A stretch of DNA of 64,000 bases from Mycobacterium sp. 852013-51886_SCH5428379 (GTDB taxonomy: Bacteria > Actinomycetota > Actinomycetes > Mycobacteriales > Mycobacteriaceae), in the NCBI RefSeq assembly GCF_001665575.1, contig NZ_LZSU01000017.1, forward strand, positions 62,001 through 126,000, read 5' to 3'. A program made the position numbers and the translations under genes. The notes beneath the pieces were generated by a model. It did not search any database and was not told the origin of the DNA. It was given only the letters and a program-made list of their open reading frames with translations. Shown here one piece after another: positions 25,489 through 34,691 of this stretch (positions within the stretch are counted from its first letter, which is position 1; every line of letters starts with the position of its first letter).

Positions 25489-26551
25489 TCAGGTCGAGGC
25501 TGCCGAGGTCGCGGATCGCCTGACACCCGCGGGCGGCCATCGCCAGCATCATCTCGTCGCCACGTTCCGTCGACGTCGCGAACGCCACCCCGAGCACCGT
25601 GATCAACGGGGCCTGCAACATACCCAAACGGTAGTCGCGCCAACAGGTGTCGAAGTCGTAGTCGGCGACATCATGCGTGAGCAACCGATTGTGGTACGCC
25701 TCCACGAGCGAGCGCTCCACGGCGGCGCGGGTATCGGGCTGCATGCTGGTGCCGGTGAAGTACGACAGGTCCCGGGCGGGCAGTCCGCTGCCGAGGGTCT
25801 GCCAATCCACCACGGTGATCCGCGAGCGGTCCGGATCGAACAGCATGTTGTCCAACCGGTAGTCGCCGTGCAGCACCGCGAACCGGCCGGCTTCACTGAG
25901 CAGCCAAGGCGTCACCACCGACATTGCGGCGGAGAGTGTTTCGCGGTCCTCGGCCGACATCCGGTCGCCCAGTTTGTCGATCGTGATGTCGGCGGCCATC
26001 TTGGCCACCTCGCCGAAACCCTGCGCGGATGCCGCGTCGGGCTTGGGCATCGCGATACCGGGGAAGTCGGCCCACTGCGGATCGCACCAGGTCGGTCCGT
26101 GCAGATCGGCCAGGGCCTCCACCGCCAGTCGCGCCTCGTCGGTGCTGCAGCCCGCGATCTGGTCACCCTGTTCCGCGGGCGCCATGTCACCGAGTAGCAG
26201 CACGAAATCGAAGCCGTCACCAGCGATCTCGCAGTGGTAGCACGGCGGGATCGGGATCTGCACCCGCTCGGCGAGGTGGGTGTAGAACGCGTGCTCGGAG
26301 CGGTATCCGATCGCGACGCGATCGCGCACCGTCTCGTCCTGGGAGGGCAGTTTCACCGCGAACGAGGTCGGCAGATCGGGCTGCGGATCGGCGTAGGTGA
26401 CCGAGACGCGGTACGTGGCGCCGGTCTGGCCGGTGCCGATCGCGACGGTGTCGACTGCGGCCACCTCGACGGGCACGCCGTCCCGCGACAGTGCTGCGCC
26501 GAGCCACTGGGGGGTGACGTCGGCGGGTTTACAGGGGATGAGGGCCTGCAC
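25472..26551 (-). CDS. Phosphotransferase-family (APH/EcKL-like) protein
   Basis: The protein has about 359 residues and a protein-kinase-like aminoglycoside-phosphotransferase fold. HGDYRLDNMLFD is the catalytic loop with the base Asp, and VVDWQT supplies the metal-binding Asp; an N-terminal lysine in FAVKLPSQ should bind ATP. It resembles the small-molecule kinases common in mycobacteria; the substrate is unknown. GTG 26551 follows AAAGGTGG at good spacing; GTG 26569 is an alternative. It lies 37 bp after cobIJ on the same strand, so it may be co-transcribed with cobGHIJ, and it overlaps the cobK end by 17 bp. A related domain is fused to another domain in the gene at 58053. Confidence 0.82.
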   Translation of the reverse strand: MQALIPCKPADVTPQWLGAALSRDGVPVEVAAVDTVAIGTGQTGATYRVSVTYADPQPDLPTSFAVKLPSQDETVRDRVAIGYRSEHAFYTHLAERVQIPIPPCYHCEIAGDGFDFVLLLGDMAPAEQGDQIAGCSTDEARLAVEALADLHGPTWCDPQWADFPGIAMPKPDAASAQGFGEVAKMAADITIDKLGDRMSAEDRETLSAAMSVVTPWLLSEAGRFAVLHGDYRLDNMLFDPDRSRITVVDWQTLGSGLPARDLSYFTGTSMQPDTRAAVERSLVEAYHNRLLTHDVADYDFDTCWRDYRLGMLQAPLITVLGVAFATSTERGDEMMLAMAARGCQAIRDLGSLDLITPAS

Positions 26552-26588
26552 GGCACCACCTTTCGTCACGCTGTGACGCGTGACACTA

Positions 26589-28064
26589 TCACCCCGGGTA
26601 GTAACGAGGCGTGAACACCCGATCGCCGGCGTCCGCCGGGTACCACTGCGTCTGGGATGAGCCGACGATCAGCAGACAGCGCATGTCGACGGCGGCGGGG
26701 TCGAGGTCGGCGAGCCGGACCACCGTGATCTGTTCCCGCGGTCCGGACACGTCGCGTCCGATGATCACCGGCGTGCCGGGGTCGCGGTGCTCGAGCAGGA
26801 TGTCGCGCATGGCGCCGACCTGCCAGGTGCGCGTCTTCGACGCCGGGTTGTAGATCGCCAGCACCAGATCGGCGGCCGCGGCGGCGGCGAGCCGCTTGGC
26901 GATGATGTCCCACGGCTTGAGCCGGTCCGACAGCGAGACCACCGCATAGTCGTGGCCGAGCGGGGCACCGACGCGACTGGCGACGGCCTGGGCCGCTGTC
27001 ATCGCCGGGATCACCCGCACGTCGACGCCGGGCCACTGTTTGGCCTCCTCGAGCACCGCGGTGGCCATCGCGAAGACTCCCGGGTCCCCGGAGGACACCA
27101 CGGCCACGGCGCGGCCCTGTTCGGCCAGGGTGCAGGCCAGCCGGGCGCGGGCGGGTTCGTCGGTGTTGTCGCTGGGGTGGCGGCGCTGTCCCTCGCGGGC
27201 GCCGACGCGGTCGAGATAGGGGCCGTAGCCGATGAGGTCGGTCGCCGCGGCGAGTTCTCTGCGGCTCTGCGGTGTCATCCACTCGACGGCGCCGGGGCCC
27301 AGTCCGACGACGGTGACGCTGCCCGACGGCGCGGTGCGGTCGGTTCCCCCGGGGATCATCGCGAGCGAGAAGTACGGCACCTTGTCCTCGCCGTCGACGT
27401 CGGCGGCCGACAGGACCCGCTGATCGGGGGTGCTGGCACGTTCGACGTAGTAGGCCTCGCCCAGCCGTCCGGTCGATTGCAGCGCGGCCCGCACGGTGGG
27501 GTAGGACCGGCCGAGTTTGAGCACGACGGCGGCGTCGGTGTCGGCGAGGCGGCGCTCGAGCTCGTCGAGCGGCAGCGTGCCCGGCAGGATCGTCAGCACC
27601 TCCTCGCCCTGCACCAGCGGCGTCGAGATCGCCGCGGACGCGGCGCTGACCGACGTCACGCCCGGCACGATCACCGCAGTGAACCGTTCGGTCAGCCGGG
27701 TGTGCATGTGCATGTAGGAGCTGTAGAACAGCGGATCGCCCTCGGCGAGCAGGGCGACGTCGCGCCCCGCGTCCAGATGGGCGGCGATACGGTCGGCGGC
27801 CTCGCGGTAGAAGTCCTCGATCGCCCCGGCGTAGCCGCCCGGATGGTCGGTGACCTCCGTCGTCACTGGATACACCAGGTGCTCCTCGAGCTGGCCCGCT
27901 CGCAGATACGGTTCGGCGATGCGGCGGGCGATGCTGTGCCCGTGCCGCGCGCTGTGGTAGGCCACCACGTCGGCCTGTCCGATCACCCGGGCGGCCTTGA
28001 CGGTGACCAGTTCCGGGTCACCCGGGCCGAGGCCGACGCCGTAAAGCGTGCCGCGCTCGCTCAT
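26589..28064 (-). CDS. cobIJ: Fused precorrin-2 C20- / precorrin-3B C17-methyltransferase CobIJ
   Basis: The two tetrapyrrole methylases are joined in one 491-residue chain, as in M. tuberculosis (Rv2066). Residues 1-245 are CobI ([30 protein letters not shown]), which makes precorrin-3A. Residues about 248-491 are CobJ ([26 protein letters not shown]), which contracts the ring to precorrin-4. It overlaps cobH by 4 bp in a - strand operon. Confidence 0.96.
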   Translation of the reverse strand: MSERGTLYGVGLGPGDPELVTVKAARVIGQADVVAYHSARHGHSIARRIAEPYLRAGQLEEHLVYPVTTEVTDHPGGYAGAIEDFYREAADRIAAHLDAGRDVALLAEGDPLFYSSYMHMHTRLTERFTAVIVPGVTSVSAASAAISTPLVQGEEVLTILPGTLPLDELERRLADTDAAVVLKLGRSYPTVRAALQSTGRLGEAYYVERASTPDQRVLSAADVDGEDKVPYFSLAMIPGGTDRTAPSGSVTVVGLGPGAVEWMTPQSRRELAAATDLIGYGPYLDRVGAREGQRRHPSDNTDEPARARLACTLAEQGRAVAVVSSGDPGVFAMATAVLEEAKQWPGVDVRVIPAMTAAQAVASRVGAPLGHDYAVVSLSDRLKPWDIIAKRLAAAAAADLVLAIYNPASKTRTWQVGAMRDILLEHRDPGTPVIIGRDVSGPREQITVVRLADLDPAAVDMRCLLIVGSSQTQWYPADAGDRVFTPRYYPG

Positions 28065-28687
28065 TCGCGCTCACTCGCGATCGCGTTGACCGCGGCGGCG
28101 GCCATCGCCGAGCCGCCGCGCCGGCCGGTCACCACGAGATAGGACATCCCGCGCGGCCGGTCGACCAGTTCCTCCTTGGACTGCGCCGATCCGACGAAGC
28201 CGACCGGGCCGCCCAGCACGGCGGCCGGCACCGGCGCCCCGTCGTCGAGCAGTTCCAGCAGCCGGAACAGCGCGGTCGGCGCGTTCCCGATCGCCACCAC
28301 CGCACCGCCGAGCCGGTCGGCCCACAGGTCGACCGCCGCCGCGGAGCGGGTGAAGCCCAGCCGGGCGGCCAGTTCGGGCGCCCGCGGATCGGCCACCAGC
28401 GACACCACCTCGTTGTCGGCGGGCAGCCGTGAGCGGGTGATGCCCGCCGCGACCATCGAGGAGTCGCACAGCACCGGCGCGCCGGCGGCCAGCGCGGTGT
28501 GCGCGCGGGTCACCACGTCGTCGGTGAACGCCACGTGGTCGGCGACGTCGACCTGGCCGCAGGTGTGGATGAGCCGCACCACCACCCGCGCCACGTCGTC
28601 GGGGAACCGCGCCAGATCCGCTTCGTCGCGGATCGTCGCGAACGACTGCCGGTAGATCTCGGCGGCGTCGCGGATGTAGTCCAGCAC
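28061..28687 (-). CDS. cobH: Precorrin-8X methylmutase CobH
   Basis: CobH moves the C11 methyl group to C12, producing hydrogenobyrinate. The 208-residue product has the normal length and the motif [12 protein letters not shown] with the catalytic His41, then [18 protein letters not shown] and the [13 protein letters not shown] segment. GTG 28687 gives the family N-terminus ([12 protein letters not shown]); GTG 28696 would add three residues. It follows cobG by about 10 bp and overlaps cobIJ by 4 bp. Confidence 0.94.
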   Translation of the reverse strand: MLDYIRDAAEIYRQSFATIRDEADLARFPDDVARVVVRLIHTCGQVDVADHVAFTDDVVTRAHTALAAGAPVLCDSSMVAAGITRSRLPADNEVVSLVADPRAPELAARLGFTRSAAAVDLWADRLGGAVVAIGNAPTALFRLLELLDDGAPVPAAVLGGPVGFVGSAQSKEELVDRPRGMSYLVVTGRRGGSAMAAAAVNAIASERE

Positions 28688-28697
28688 GCCGCTCACC

Positions 28698-29771
28698 CTA
28701 CGACGGGCGCTTCCGGAGCCGATAACCCTCCGGACCGGCCACCAGCACGTCGCCGACCGGCGGGCTGCCGCAGGCGCGTTCACAGCCGACGAAGTGGCGG
28801 TGGCCTTCGGCGGGGTCGTCGAGCGCCGCGGCGGCGTCGCTGCGGACGTCGGCGACCGAATGCGCGCAGCCCGGGGTTCCGGTGCAGGCGCTCACGTCCA
28901 GCCACGGCGAGTTCTCGTCGAACACCAAACCCATCGGCGCCAGCACCCGCAGCGCCACGTCGGCGACTCCCTCGTCGAGGTCACACACCAGCAGCGAGCG
29001 CCACGGGGTGATGACGATCGGGGCGTCCACGGCGCCGACGAACTCGGCGGTGCGAGCGGGCAGGACACCCAGTGGCACGGCCGCGCCGAGGGTGACGCGA
29101 GCGTCGTCCTGGGGAATCCAGCCCACCGCCGGACGATCCACCGGCGCCCAGGTGGCTCCCGGTTCCGCAGTGGCCCGTAGCCCGGCCAGCACCACCGTCG
29201 GATCGTCGAGTTCGACGATGCGCCAAGCGGTTTCGCGGATTTCCGCGAATCGGACCGCCACCGCGACCAGGGTCGGAACGACTGCGTCGAGACCCACTCG
29301 AACCCCGGTGTCGCGTCCGGCGAGCAGCAGCGCCGCCGTCTCGGCGTCGAGCAGGTGTACACCGGCGTCCGCGCCCAGACCGGACACGTCACCGCGTCCG
29401 TCGTCGAGCCCGAACCAGAAGCGTCCCGACAGACCGGCCAGTGCTGGTTCGTTCTGGATCGCTTCGTCGAGGTCGCAGATCAACCCACGCACGTCTCCGG
29501 CGCCTCCGGAGCGACCGGACAGCGGTGAGGCGACGATGTTGCGCACCCGTTCGTGGGTCGGTGAGGGGAGCAGACCCGCTGCGGCCACCGCGTCGGCGAC
29601 CGCGCCGGGATCGTCGACCGCCCGGATCTGGATGTTGCCCCGCGAGGTCAGTTCCATGTCCGGGGAGCCGTACGCGGTGGCGGCGTGTGCGAGTGCGGTC
29701 AGCTGCTGCGCGGTGAGGAGGCCGCCGGGTAGGCGGATGCGGGCCAGCGCACCGTCGGCCGCCCGGTGCAC
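28698..29771 (-). CDS. cobG: Precorrin-3B synthase CobG (start uncertain)
   Basis: CobG is the oxygen-dependent enzyme that converts precorrin-3A to 3B. It is related to sulfite/nitrite reductases. The C-terminal half has the paired cysteine motif for the Fe4S4 centre: C-x5-C in ACTGTPGC and C-x3-C in GCERACGS. From the GTG at 29771 the product has 357 residues. The frame stays open upstream to the tauD stop (29844) and encodes ARSRDQDACPGALS, which looks like the normal family N-terminus. No ATG, GTG or TTG lies in that stretch, only a CTG at 29777 and an ATC at 29831. The true start is therefore in doubt. Confidence 0.85.
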   Translation of the reverse strand: MHRAADGALARIRLPGGLLTAQQLTALAHAATAYGSPDMELTSRGNIQIRAVDDPGAVADAVAAAGLLPSPTHERVRNIVASPLSGRSGGAGDVRGLICDLDEAIQNEPALAGLSGRFWFGLDDGRGDVSGLGADAGVHLLDAETAALLLAGRDTGVRVGLDAVVPTLVAVAVRFAEIRETAWRIVELDDPTVVLAGLRATAEPGATWAPVDRPAVGWIPQDDARVTLGAAVPLGVLPARTAEFVGAVDAPIVITPWRSLLVCDLDEGVADVALRVLAPMGLVFDENSPWLDVSACTGTPGCAHSVADVRSDAAAALDDPAEGHRHFVGCERACGSPPVGDVLVAGPEGYRLRKRPS

Positions 29772-29843
29772 CGACAGGGCACCGGGGCATGCGTCCTGGT
29801 CGCGGGACCTCGCGGTCCTGAATTGGTCGATGCGGCCATTCTC

Positions 29844-30776
29844 TCAGCTCGCGAGCGCTTCGCTCCCGCGGGAGAGGGGCACGACCACGTCGGAGTAGCC
29901 CGAGGCGTCGCCGGCGATGACTCGGCTGCGCCGGCCGAGGACGTCGACGGGCACATCACCGGCGAGGGTGACCCGGCTCAGCCGCCGGTACTGGTCGTCA
30001 TAGTCGGCGACCGCGTAGTGCTGAGTGGCACGGTTGTCCCAGATGGCGAGGTCACCGGGGGCCCAGTTCCAGCGCACCGTGTTCTCCAGCTTGGTGACGC
30101 GCTGCTGCAGCAGCGCCAGCAGGGTCTGCGACTCCGCGGGTCCGAAGCCCACGAACTGTTTGATGAAGTGCCCGAGCACCAGCACCTTGCGGCCGGTCTC
30201 CGGATGGATCCGCACCACCGGATGCTCGACCTCGAAGTAATCGGAGTAGAACTCCTCGCGGTATTCGCGTTCGGTGTCGGTCAGCGCCTCGCGGCGGCCG
30301 TCGAAATCGGCGGCGTAGTCGAACAGGTTGGTGTGCACCGCCCACAGGTTCTCGACCAGCGCTTGCAGCGCCGCCGGGAGACGGTCGTAGGCCGCCTCGG
30401 TGTTCGCCCAGGTGGTGGTGCCGCCGTATTCGGGCAGCGCCACCGCCCGCAGCAGCGAGGCCTTCGGGATGCGATCGACGAACGTGACGTCGGTGTGCCA
30501 GCTGTTGGCCTTGTCGTAGCGCGAGTCGATCGGCAGGACCCGGTGGCCGCGTGACGTGACCGTCGGATGCGCGGTGGTCGGCGTGCCGAGCAGACGGGCG
30601 AACTCGAGCTGACCGTCGTCGTCGAGGTGGTGCTGATCGCGGAAGAAGATCACCTTGTGCTCGAGCAACGCGTCGTTGATCCGGCTCACGGTCACCGGAT
30701 CCAGGCCGCCGCCCACTTCGACACCGTCGATACGCGCGCCGATATGGGCGCCGAGCTTCACCACACGCAAAGACAT
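29844..30776 (-). CDS. TauD/TfdA-type dioxygenase, alkyl-sulfatase-like
   Basis: This is an Fe(II)/2-oxoglutarate dioxygenase of 310 residues. The facial triad is visible: His94-x-Asp96 (SWHTDVTF) and His253 (RATQHYAV), with Arg268 for 2-oxoglutarate. Remembered similarity to M. tuberculosis Rv3406 (RIDGV, KANxWHTDVTF, [26 protein letters not shown] stretches) suggests oxidative cleavage of alkyl sulfate esters to release sulfite. ATG 30794 is an alternative start. Its stop abuts the open frame of cobG on the same strand, so it heads the cobGHIJ transcript. Sulfur release may be linked with the ssu operon at 49992. Confidence 0.88.
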   Translation of the reverse strand: MSLRVVKLGAHIGARIDGVEVGGGLDPVTVSRINDALLEHKVIFFRDQHHLDDDGQLEFARLLGTPTTAHPTVTSRGHRVLPIDSRYDKANSWHTDVTFVDRIPKASLLRAVALPEYGGTTTWANTEAAYDRLPAALQALVENLWAVHTNLFDYAADFDGRREALTDTEREYREEFYSDYFEVEHPVVRIHPETGRKVLVLGHFIKQFVGFGPAESQTLLALLQQRVTKLENTVRWNWAPGDLAIWDNRATQHYAVADYDDQYRRLSRVTLAGDVPVDVLGRRSRVIAGDASGYSDVVVPLSRGSEALAS

Positions 30777-30915
30777 GTCCGCCAGGATGCTCATCGCCGC
30801 CGGCCGGCGACAGGGTTGAAATCAGCGCGAACACAACCGGCCCCCGTCGTTTCGGTCCCGCGATCTCGGGGTACGAGCAAATGCTGCGGGGGACAGGCGA
30901 CAACTCGGAGGTGGC

Positions 30916-31563
30916 GTGCGCGCACTGTGGGACTACGTCACCACGCACCAGTCGCAGCTGCTGTTCGATTCCTATCAGCACGTCAGCGCCGTGGTGCAGA
31001 GCGTGCTCATCGCGACCGTGATCGGTGTGGCGATCGGCGTGCTGACCTACCGTTCCGGCCTTGCGGCGAATCTCGCAACCTCGGTGTCGAGCGTGATCCT
31101 GACCGTCCCGGCGTTCGCCCTGCTCGGCCTGCTCATCCCGCTGTTCGGGCTCGGCGTCGTGCCCAGCATCACGGCGCTGGTGCTGTACTCCCTGCTGCCC
31201 ATCGTCCGCAACACCATCGTGGGCCTCAACGGCGTCGATCCCGCGCTGACCGACGCCGCGCGCGGGATCGGGATGAGCCGGCTCGCCACGCTGAGTCGCG
31301 TCGAGCTGCGGTTGGTGTGGCCGTCGATCCTTTCGGCCATGCGCATCAGTACCCAGATGTCGATGGGTGTGCTCGCGATCGCGGCCTACGTCAAGGGGCC
31401 GGGGTTGGGGAACCTGATCTTCGCCGGCCTCGCGCGGGTCGGCAGCCCGACGGCGATCCCGATGGCCGTCACCGGCACGTTGCTCATCGTGATCCTGGCC
31501 CTCGCGCTGGACGGTCTGCTCGTACTCCTCGGCCGGCTCACCACGTCGAAAGGCATCCGATGA
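30916..31563 (+). CDS. Compatible-solute ABC transporter permease (ProW-like)
   Basis: The 215-residue membrane protein has about five transmembrane helices and the binding-protein-dependent permease EAA-type loop (DAARGIGMSRLATLSRVELRLVWPSILSAM), which contacts the ATPase. A strong ribosome site (GGAGGT) lies 4 bp before the GTG start. It is the first gene of a four-gene operon joined by 4-bp overlaps (permease, ATPase, permease, binding protein), the layout of glycine betaine/proline/choline uptake systems (mycobacterial proXVWZ). It is divergent from the TauD gene across 139 bp in which I see no clear promoter. Confidence 0.9.
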   Translation: MRALWDYVTTHQSQLLFDSYQHVSAVVQSVLIATVIGVAIGVLTYRSGLAANLATSVSSVILTVPAFALLGLLIPLFGLGVVPSITALVLYSLLPIVRNTIVGLNGVDPALTDAARGIGMSRLATLSRVELRLVWPSILSAMRISTQMSMGVLAIAAYVKGPGLGNLIFAGLARVGSPTAIPMAVTGTLLIVILALALDGLLVLLGRLTTSKGIR

Positions 31564-32744
31564 CGACCACGGCAGCAGAATCCGACACGGCGACGGGAAC
31601 GCCGTCGGGGGTGCGCATCGAACTCGACCACGTCTCGAAGATCTACCCGGGTGCGTCCGAGCCGGCGGTCGACGACGCGTCGCTCGACATCCCGGCCGGC
31701 GAGATCGTGGTCTTCGTCGGCCCGTCCGGCTGCGGGAAGACCACCATGATGCGGATGATCAACCGGCTGTCGGAGCCGACGTCGGGCAGCATTCGTATCG
31801 GCGACGTCGACGCGCTGGCGATCAAACCGACCGAACTGCGCCGAAAGATCGGCTACTCCATCCAGCAGGCGGGTCTGTTCCCCCACATGACGATCCGGCA
31901 GAACGTCGGATTGGTGCCCGGCCTGCTGCGCTGGGACCGCAAACGCATCGACAACCGGGTCGATGAGCTGCTCGACCTCGTCGGCCTCGAACCCGGCCAG
32001 TACGCCGACCGCTATCCCCGGCAGCTCTCCGGCGGTCAGCAGCAGCGCGTCGGGGTGGCGCGCGCACTGGCCGCCGACCCGCCGGTGCTGCTGATGGACG
32101 AGCCGTTCGGCGCGGTCGACCCGATCACCCGTTCCACGCTGCAGGACGAACTGTTGCGGCTGCAGAGCGAATTACGCAAGACGATCGTGTTCGTCACCCA
32201 CGATTTCGGGGAGGCGGTCAAGCTCGGCGACCGGATCGCCGTGCTGGGCCCGCGGTCCAAACTCCTGCAGTACGACTCCCCGCAGAACATCTTGGCCAGC
32301 CCCGCCGACGACACCGTGGCCGGCTTCGTCGGCTCCGGCGCCTCGCTGCGTCAGCTGGGTCTCACGCGGATCAAGGATGTCGATCTGCGTCAGGCCGCCA
32401 CCGTGCACGCCGACGATTCTGTCGACGAGGTACGAAATCGGTTGGCGGGCAGCGAATTCAATTGGGCCGTGGTGCTCGACGCGCGCGAGCGGCCGGTCAG
32501 CTGGGTACGGGAGTCGCGGCTGCGCCACGCCGGCACGCTCGCCGACGTGGTCGAGCACCTCGACGTGGTCAGCACGCAGTCGACGCTGGAAGACGCGCTC
32601 GAGGCCATCCTTGCCGAACAGCACGCCTCTGCCGTCGTTACCGGCGCCGGCGGCCGCTACGTCGGCGTGGTCACCCTCGACACCCTCATCGACACCATCA
32701 ACCGGTTGCGTGAAGACGCCAACGCGGAGACCGCCGACTCGTGA
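31560..32744 (+). CDS. Compatible-solute ABC transporter ATPase with CBS domains (ProV-like)
   Basis: This 394-residue ATPase of the OpuA/ProV class drives uptake. It has Walker A GPSGCGKTT (about residues 55-63), the Q-loop, signature LSGGQQQRVGVARAL, Walker B VLLMDEPFGAVD and the switch His in FVTHDFGEA. The last 120 residues form a pair of CBS domains, which sense ionic strength or nucleotides in this family. The ATG overlaps the permease stop. The frame is open far upstream, but only across the permease gene. Confidence 0.93.
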   Translation: MTTTAAESDTATGTPSGVRIELDHVSKIYPGASEPAVDDASLDIPAGEIVVFVGPSGCGKTTMMRMINRLSEPTSGSIRIGDVDALAIKPTELRRKIGYSIQQAGLFPHMTIRQNVGLVPGLLRWDRKRIDNRVDELLDLVGLEPGQYADRYPRQLSGGQQQRVGVARALAADPPVLLMDEPFGAVDPITRSTLQDELLRLQSELRKTIVFVTHDFGEAVKLGDRIAVLGPRSKLLQYDSPQNILASPADDTVAGFVGSGASLRQLGLTRIKDVDLRQAATVHADDSVDEVRNRLAGSEFNWAVVLDARERPVSWVRESRLRHAGTLADVVEHLDVVSTQSTLEDALEAILAEQHASAVVTGAGGRYVGVVTLDTLIDTINRLREDANAETADS

Positions 32745-33523
32745 GCACCGTGACCGCCGACCGGGCGCAGAACAGCAAGGCGTCCGCCACCACCACCGCC
32801 GAACGGCTGCGTCTGCTGATACAGCCGGCGCTGGTGCTGGTGGTCGCGGCGGCGGTGGTGTTCTGGGCGTTCAACCGCGATCTGACCGCCACCCAGCAGG
32901 AGAACATCAACCCCGGCAACGTCGCGACGCTGATCTGGCAGCATCTGCTGATCACCGGCGCGGTCACCGCGATCGTGCTCGCCGTGGGGGTGCCGCTCGG
33001 GGTGCTGGTCACTCGGCCGGGCGCGAAAGCGTTGCGGCCCTTGTTCATCGGGGTGGCCAACATCGGGCAGGCGGCGCCGGCGATCGGTCTGCTGGTGCTG
33101 CTGTTCCTGTGGACGGCGAAGACCGGCTTCTGGATCGGGGTGCTGCCGATCGCGCTGTACTCCTTGTTGCCGGTGCTGGCCAGCACGATCCTGGGCATCG
33201 ACCAGGTGGACCGATCGCTCATCGACGCCGGTCTCGGCCAGGGCATGTCCCGCGGTGGCCTGCTGATGCGGGTGGAACTGCCGCTGGCCGTGCCGTACAT
33301 CCTCGCCGGTTTGCGCACGTCGCTGGTGCTCGCCGTCGGGACCGCGACGCTGTCGTTCCTGGTGAACGCCGGCGGGTTGGGAATCCTCATCGACACCGGA
33401 TACAAGCTGCAGGACAACGTCACACTGATCCTCGGCAGCGTGCTCGCGGTGTGCCTCGCGCTGCTCGTCGACTGGCTCGGCGGCCTCGCCGAGTACTTCC
33501 TCAACCCCAAGGGTCTGCGATGA
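32741..33523 (+). CDS. Compatible-solute ABC transporter permease (ProZ-like)
   Basis: The 260-residue second permease has six predicted transmembrane helices. The ATPase-contact loop DRSLIDAGLGQGMSRGGLLMRVELPLAVPYILAGL lies in the C-terminal half. The N-terminal 25 residues are hydrophilic. GTG overlaps the ATPase stop and its TGA overlaps the ATG of the binding-protein gene. It should pair with the first permease. Confidence 0.92.
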   Translation: MSTVTADRAQNSKASATTTAERLRLLIQPALVLVVAAAVVFWAFNRDLTATQQENINPGNVATLIWQHLLITGAVTAIVLAVGVPLGVLVTRPGAKALRPLFIGVANIGQAAPAIGLLVLLFLWTAKTGFWIGVLPIALYSLLPVLASTILGIDQVDRSLIDAGLGQGMSRGGLLMRVELPLAVPYILAGLRTSLVLAVGTATLSFLVNAGGLGILIDTGYKLQDNVTLILGSVLAVCLALLVDWLGGLAEYFLNPKGLR

Positions 33524-34539
33524 GGCGCGATTTCGGTGTACTTCGTCGCGGTCAGCGCGACCGACGACACCGAAATCGCGGGGTGTCCGTCGCGGTCGCG
33601 TTGGTCTTGTTGCTCACGTCGTGCGGGCTGGGGTCCGGCAGCACGGTGCCGCTACCGGTCGCGCCCGGCTCCATCCAGCCCGCCCCCGGGCTGGAAGGGG
33701 TGCAGATCACCGTCGGGTCGAAGGAGTACACCGAACAGGTCATCCTCGGGTACATCCTCGAGTTCACACTCGCGGCGGCAGGCGCGGACGTCCGGGACCT
33801 CACCGGCATCGTCGGCTCGCGCAGCACCCGGGAGGCGCAGCTGTCCGGTCAGGTCGACGTCGCCTACGAGTTCACCGGCAACGCCTGGATCAACTACCTC
33901 GGCCATGAGAAGCCGATCCCGGACACGGCAGCGCAGTTCGAGGCGGTGCGCGCGGAGGATCTGGAGCGCAACGACATGGTCTGGTTACCGCCGGGCCCGA
34001 TGGACGACACCTATGCGCTGGCGGCGAGTAAGCGGGTGATCGAGAGCACCGGAGTGCGCACCCTGTCCGAATACGCCGAACTGGTCCGGACGAATCCGGC
34101 CGCCGCGAAGACCTGCGTGGACACCGAGTTCCGGGCCCGCCAGGACGGCTTCCCCGGGATGGCCGCCGCGTACGGCTTCGACCCGGCGCGGGCGCAGACC
34201 CCGATTCTGCAGGTCGGCATCATCTACCAGGCGACCGCCGACGGGAACCAGTGCGATTTCGGTGAGGTGTTCACCACCGACGGCCGCATCGCCGCGCTCG
34301 ACCTGGTGGTGCTGACCGACGACAAGCAGTTCTTCGCTCACTACAACCCGTCGGTCACCATGAAGCGCTCGTTCTTCGACGCCCACCCCGAGATCGCCGA
34401 CGTGACCGCGCCTGTCACCGCCGCACTGACCAACGAGGCGATCATGGACATGAACAAGCAGGTGGACGTCGAGGGCCGCGATCCGAGCGTCGTCGCGCGC
34501 GACTGGATGGTCTCGATGGGCTTCGTCACCATCCCCTAG
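33520..34539 (+). CDS. Compatible-solute-binding lipoprotein (ProX/OpuAC-like)
   Basis: This extracytoplasmic binding protein of 339 residues has the lipobox LLTSC (Cys35) and an OpuAC-type domain (VGSKEYTEQVILGYILEFTL at the start of the mature fold, WLPPGPMDDTYALA in the middle). The ATG at 33520 overlaps the preceding stop (ATGA). Codons 3-21 consist of a 55-bp palindrome (33526-33580) that gives a very basic segment before the hydrophobic core. A GTG at 33583, just after the palindrome, is an in-frame alternative but would leave a signal peptide without positive charge. Confidence 0.9.
   Translation: MRRDFGVLRRGQRDRRHRNRGVSVAVALVLLLTSCGLGSGSTVPLPVAPGSIQPAPGLEGVQITVGSKEYTEQVILGYILEFTLAAAGADVRDLTGIVGSRSTREAQLSGQVDVAYEFTGNAWINYLGHEKPIPDTAAQFEAVRAEDLERNDMVWLPPGPMDDTYALAASKRVIESTGVRTLSEYAELVRTNPAAAKTCVDTEFRARQDGFPGMAAAYGFDPARAQTPILQVGIIYQATADGNQCDFGEVFTTDGRIAALDLVVLTDDKQFFAHYNPSVTMKRSFFDAHPEIADVTAPVTAALTNEAIMDMNKQVDVEGRDPSVVARDWMVSMGFVTIP
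33526..33580. repeat. 55-bp palindromic repeat inside the proX 5' end
   Basis: CGCGATTTCGGTGT (33526-33539) and ACACCGAAATCGCG (33567-33580) are exact 14-bp inverted repeats. Inside, GTCGCG (33545-33550) pairs with CGCGAC (33556-33561) around the loop GTCAG. The whole forms one long hairpin starting six bases after the proX ATG. From memory, palindromes containing GATTTCGGTGT are dispersed in mycobacterial genomes. No second copy was seen in this window. Confidence 0.85.
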
Positions 34540-34559
34540 CAGGGGGTTCACCCCCTGCT
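34538..34559 (+). terminator. Terminator hairpin overlapping the proX stop codon
   Basis: AGCAGGGGG (34538-34546) pairs perfectly with CCCCCTGCT (34551-34559) around the loop TTCA. The stem begins inside the TAG stop codon. Only two T follow, as is common for mycobacterial terminators. It closes the transporter operon. Confidence 0.75.
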
Positions 34560-34650
34560 TGTGACATCCGTCACTCGTTGTCCGATCTTGTCTCCTCACG
34601 CACAGAAACGCCTGCTCGGGCGCACGACGCCGTAGCTTTCACGTTGAACC

Positions 34651-34665
34651 GATACCGCCGGTATC
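34651..34665. promoter_or_regulatory. Palindrome GATACC-gcc-GGTATC, candidate operator
   Basis: A perfect 6-bp inverted repeat with a 3-bp centre lies between a TTGAAC (34644-34649) and a TACATA (34669-34674), that is, within a possible promoter 27-41 bp before the small membrane protein start. The -35/-10 spacing of 19 bp is longer than ideal. The binding protein is unknown. Confidence 0.3.
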
Positions 34666-34691
34666 AGGTACATAACGGAAAGGAGACGACC

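Noticed and set aside
30567..31559. Upstream extension of the ProV-like frame
   Set aside because: It covers the permease gene and has no family similarity; the start at 31560 is supported by overlap.
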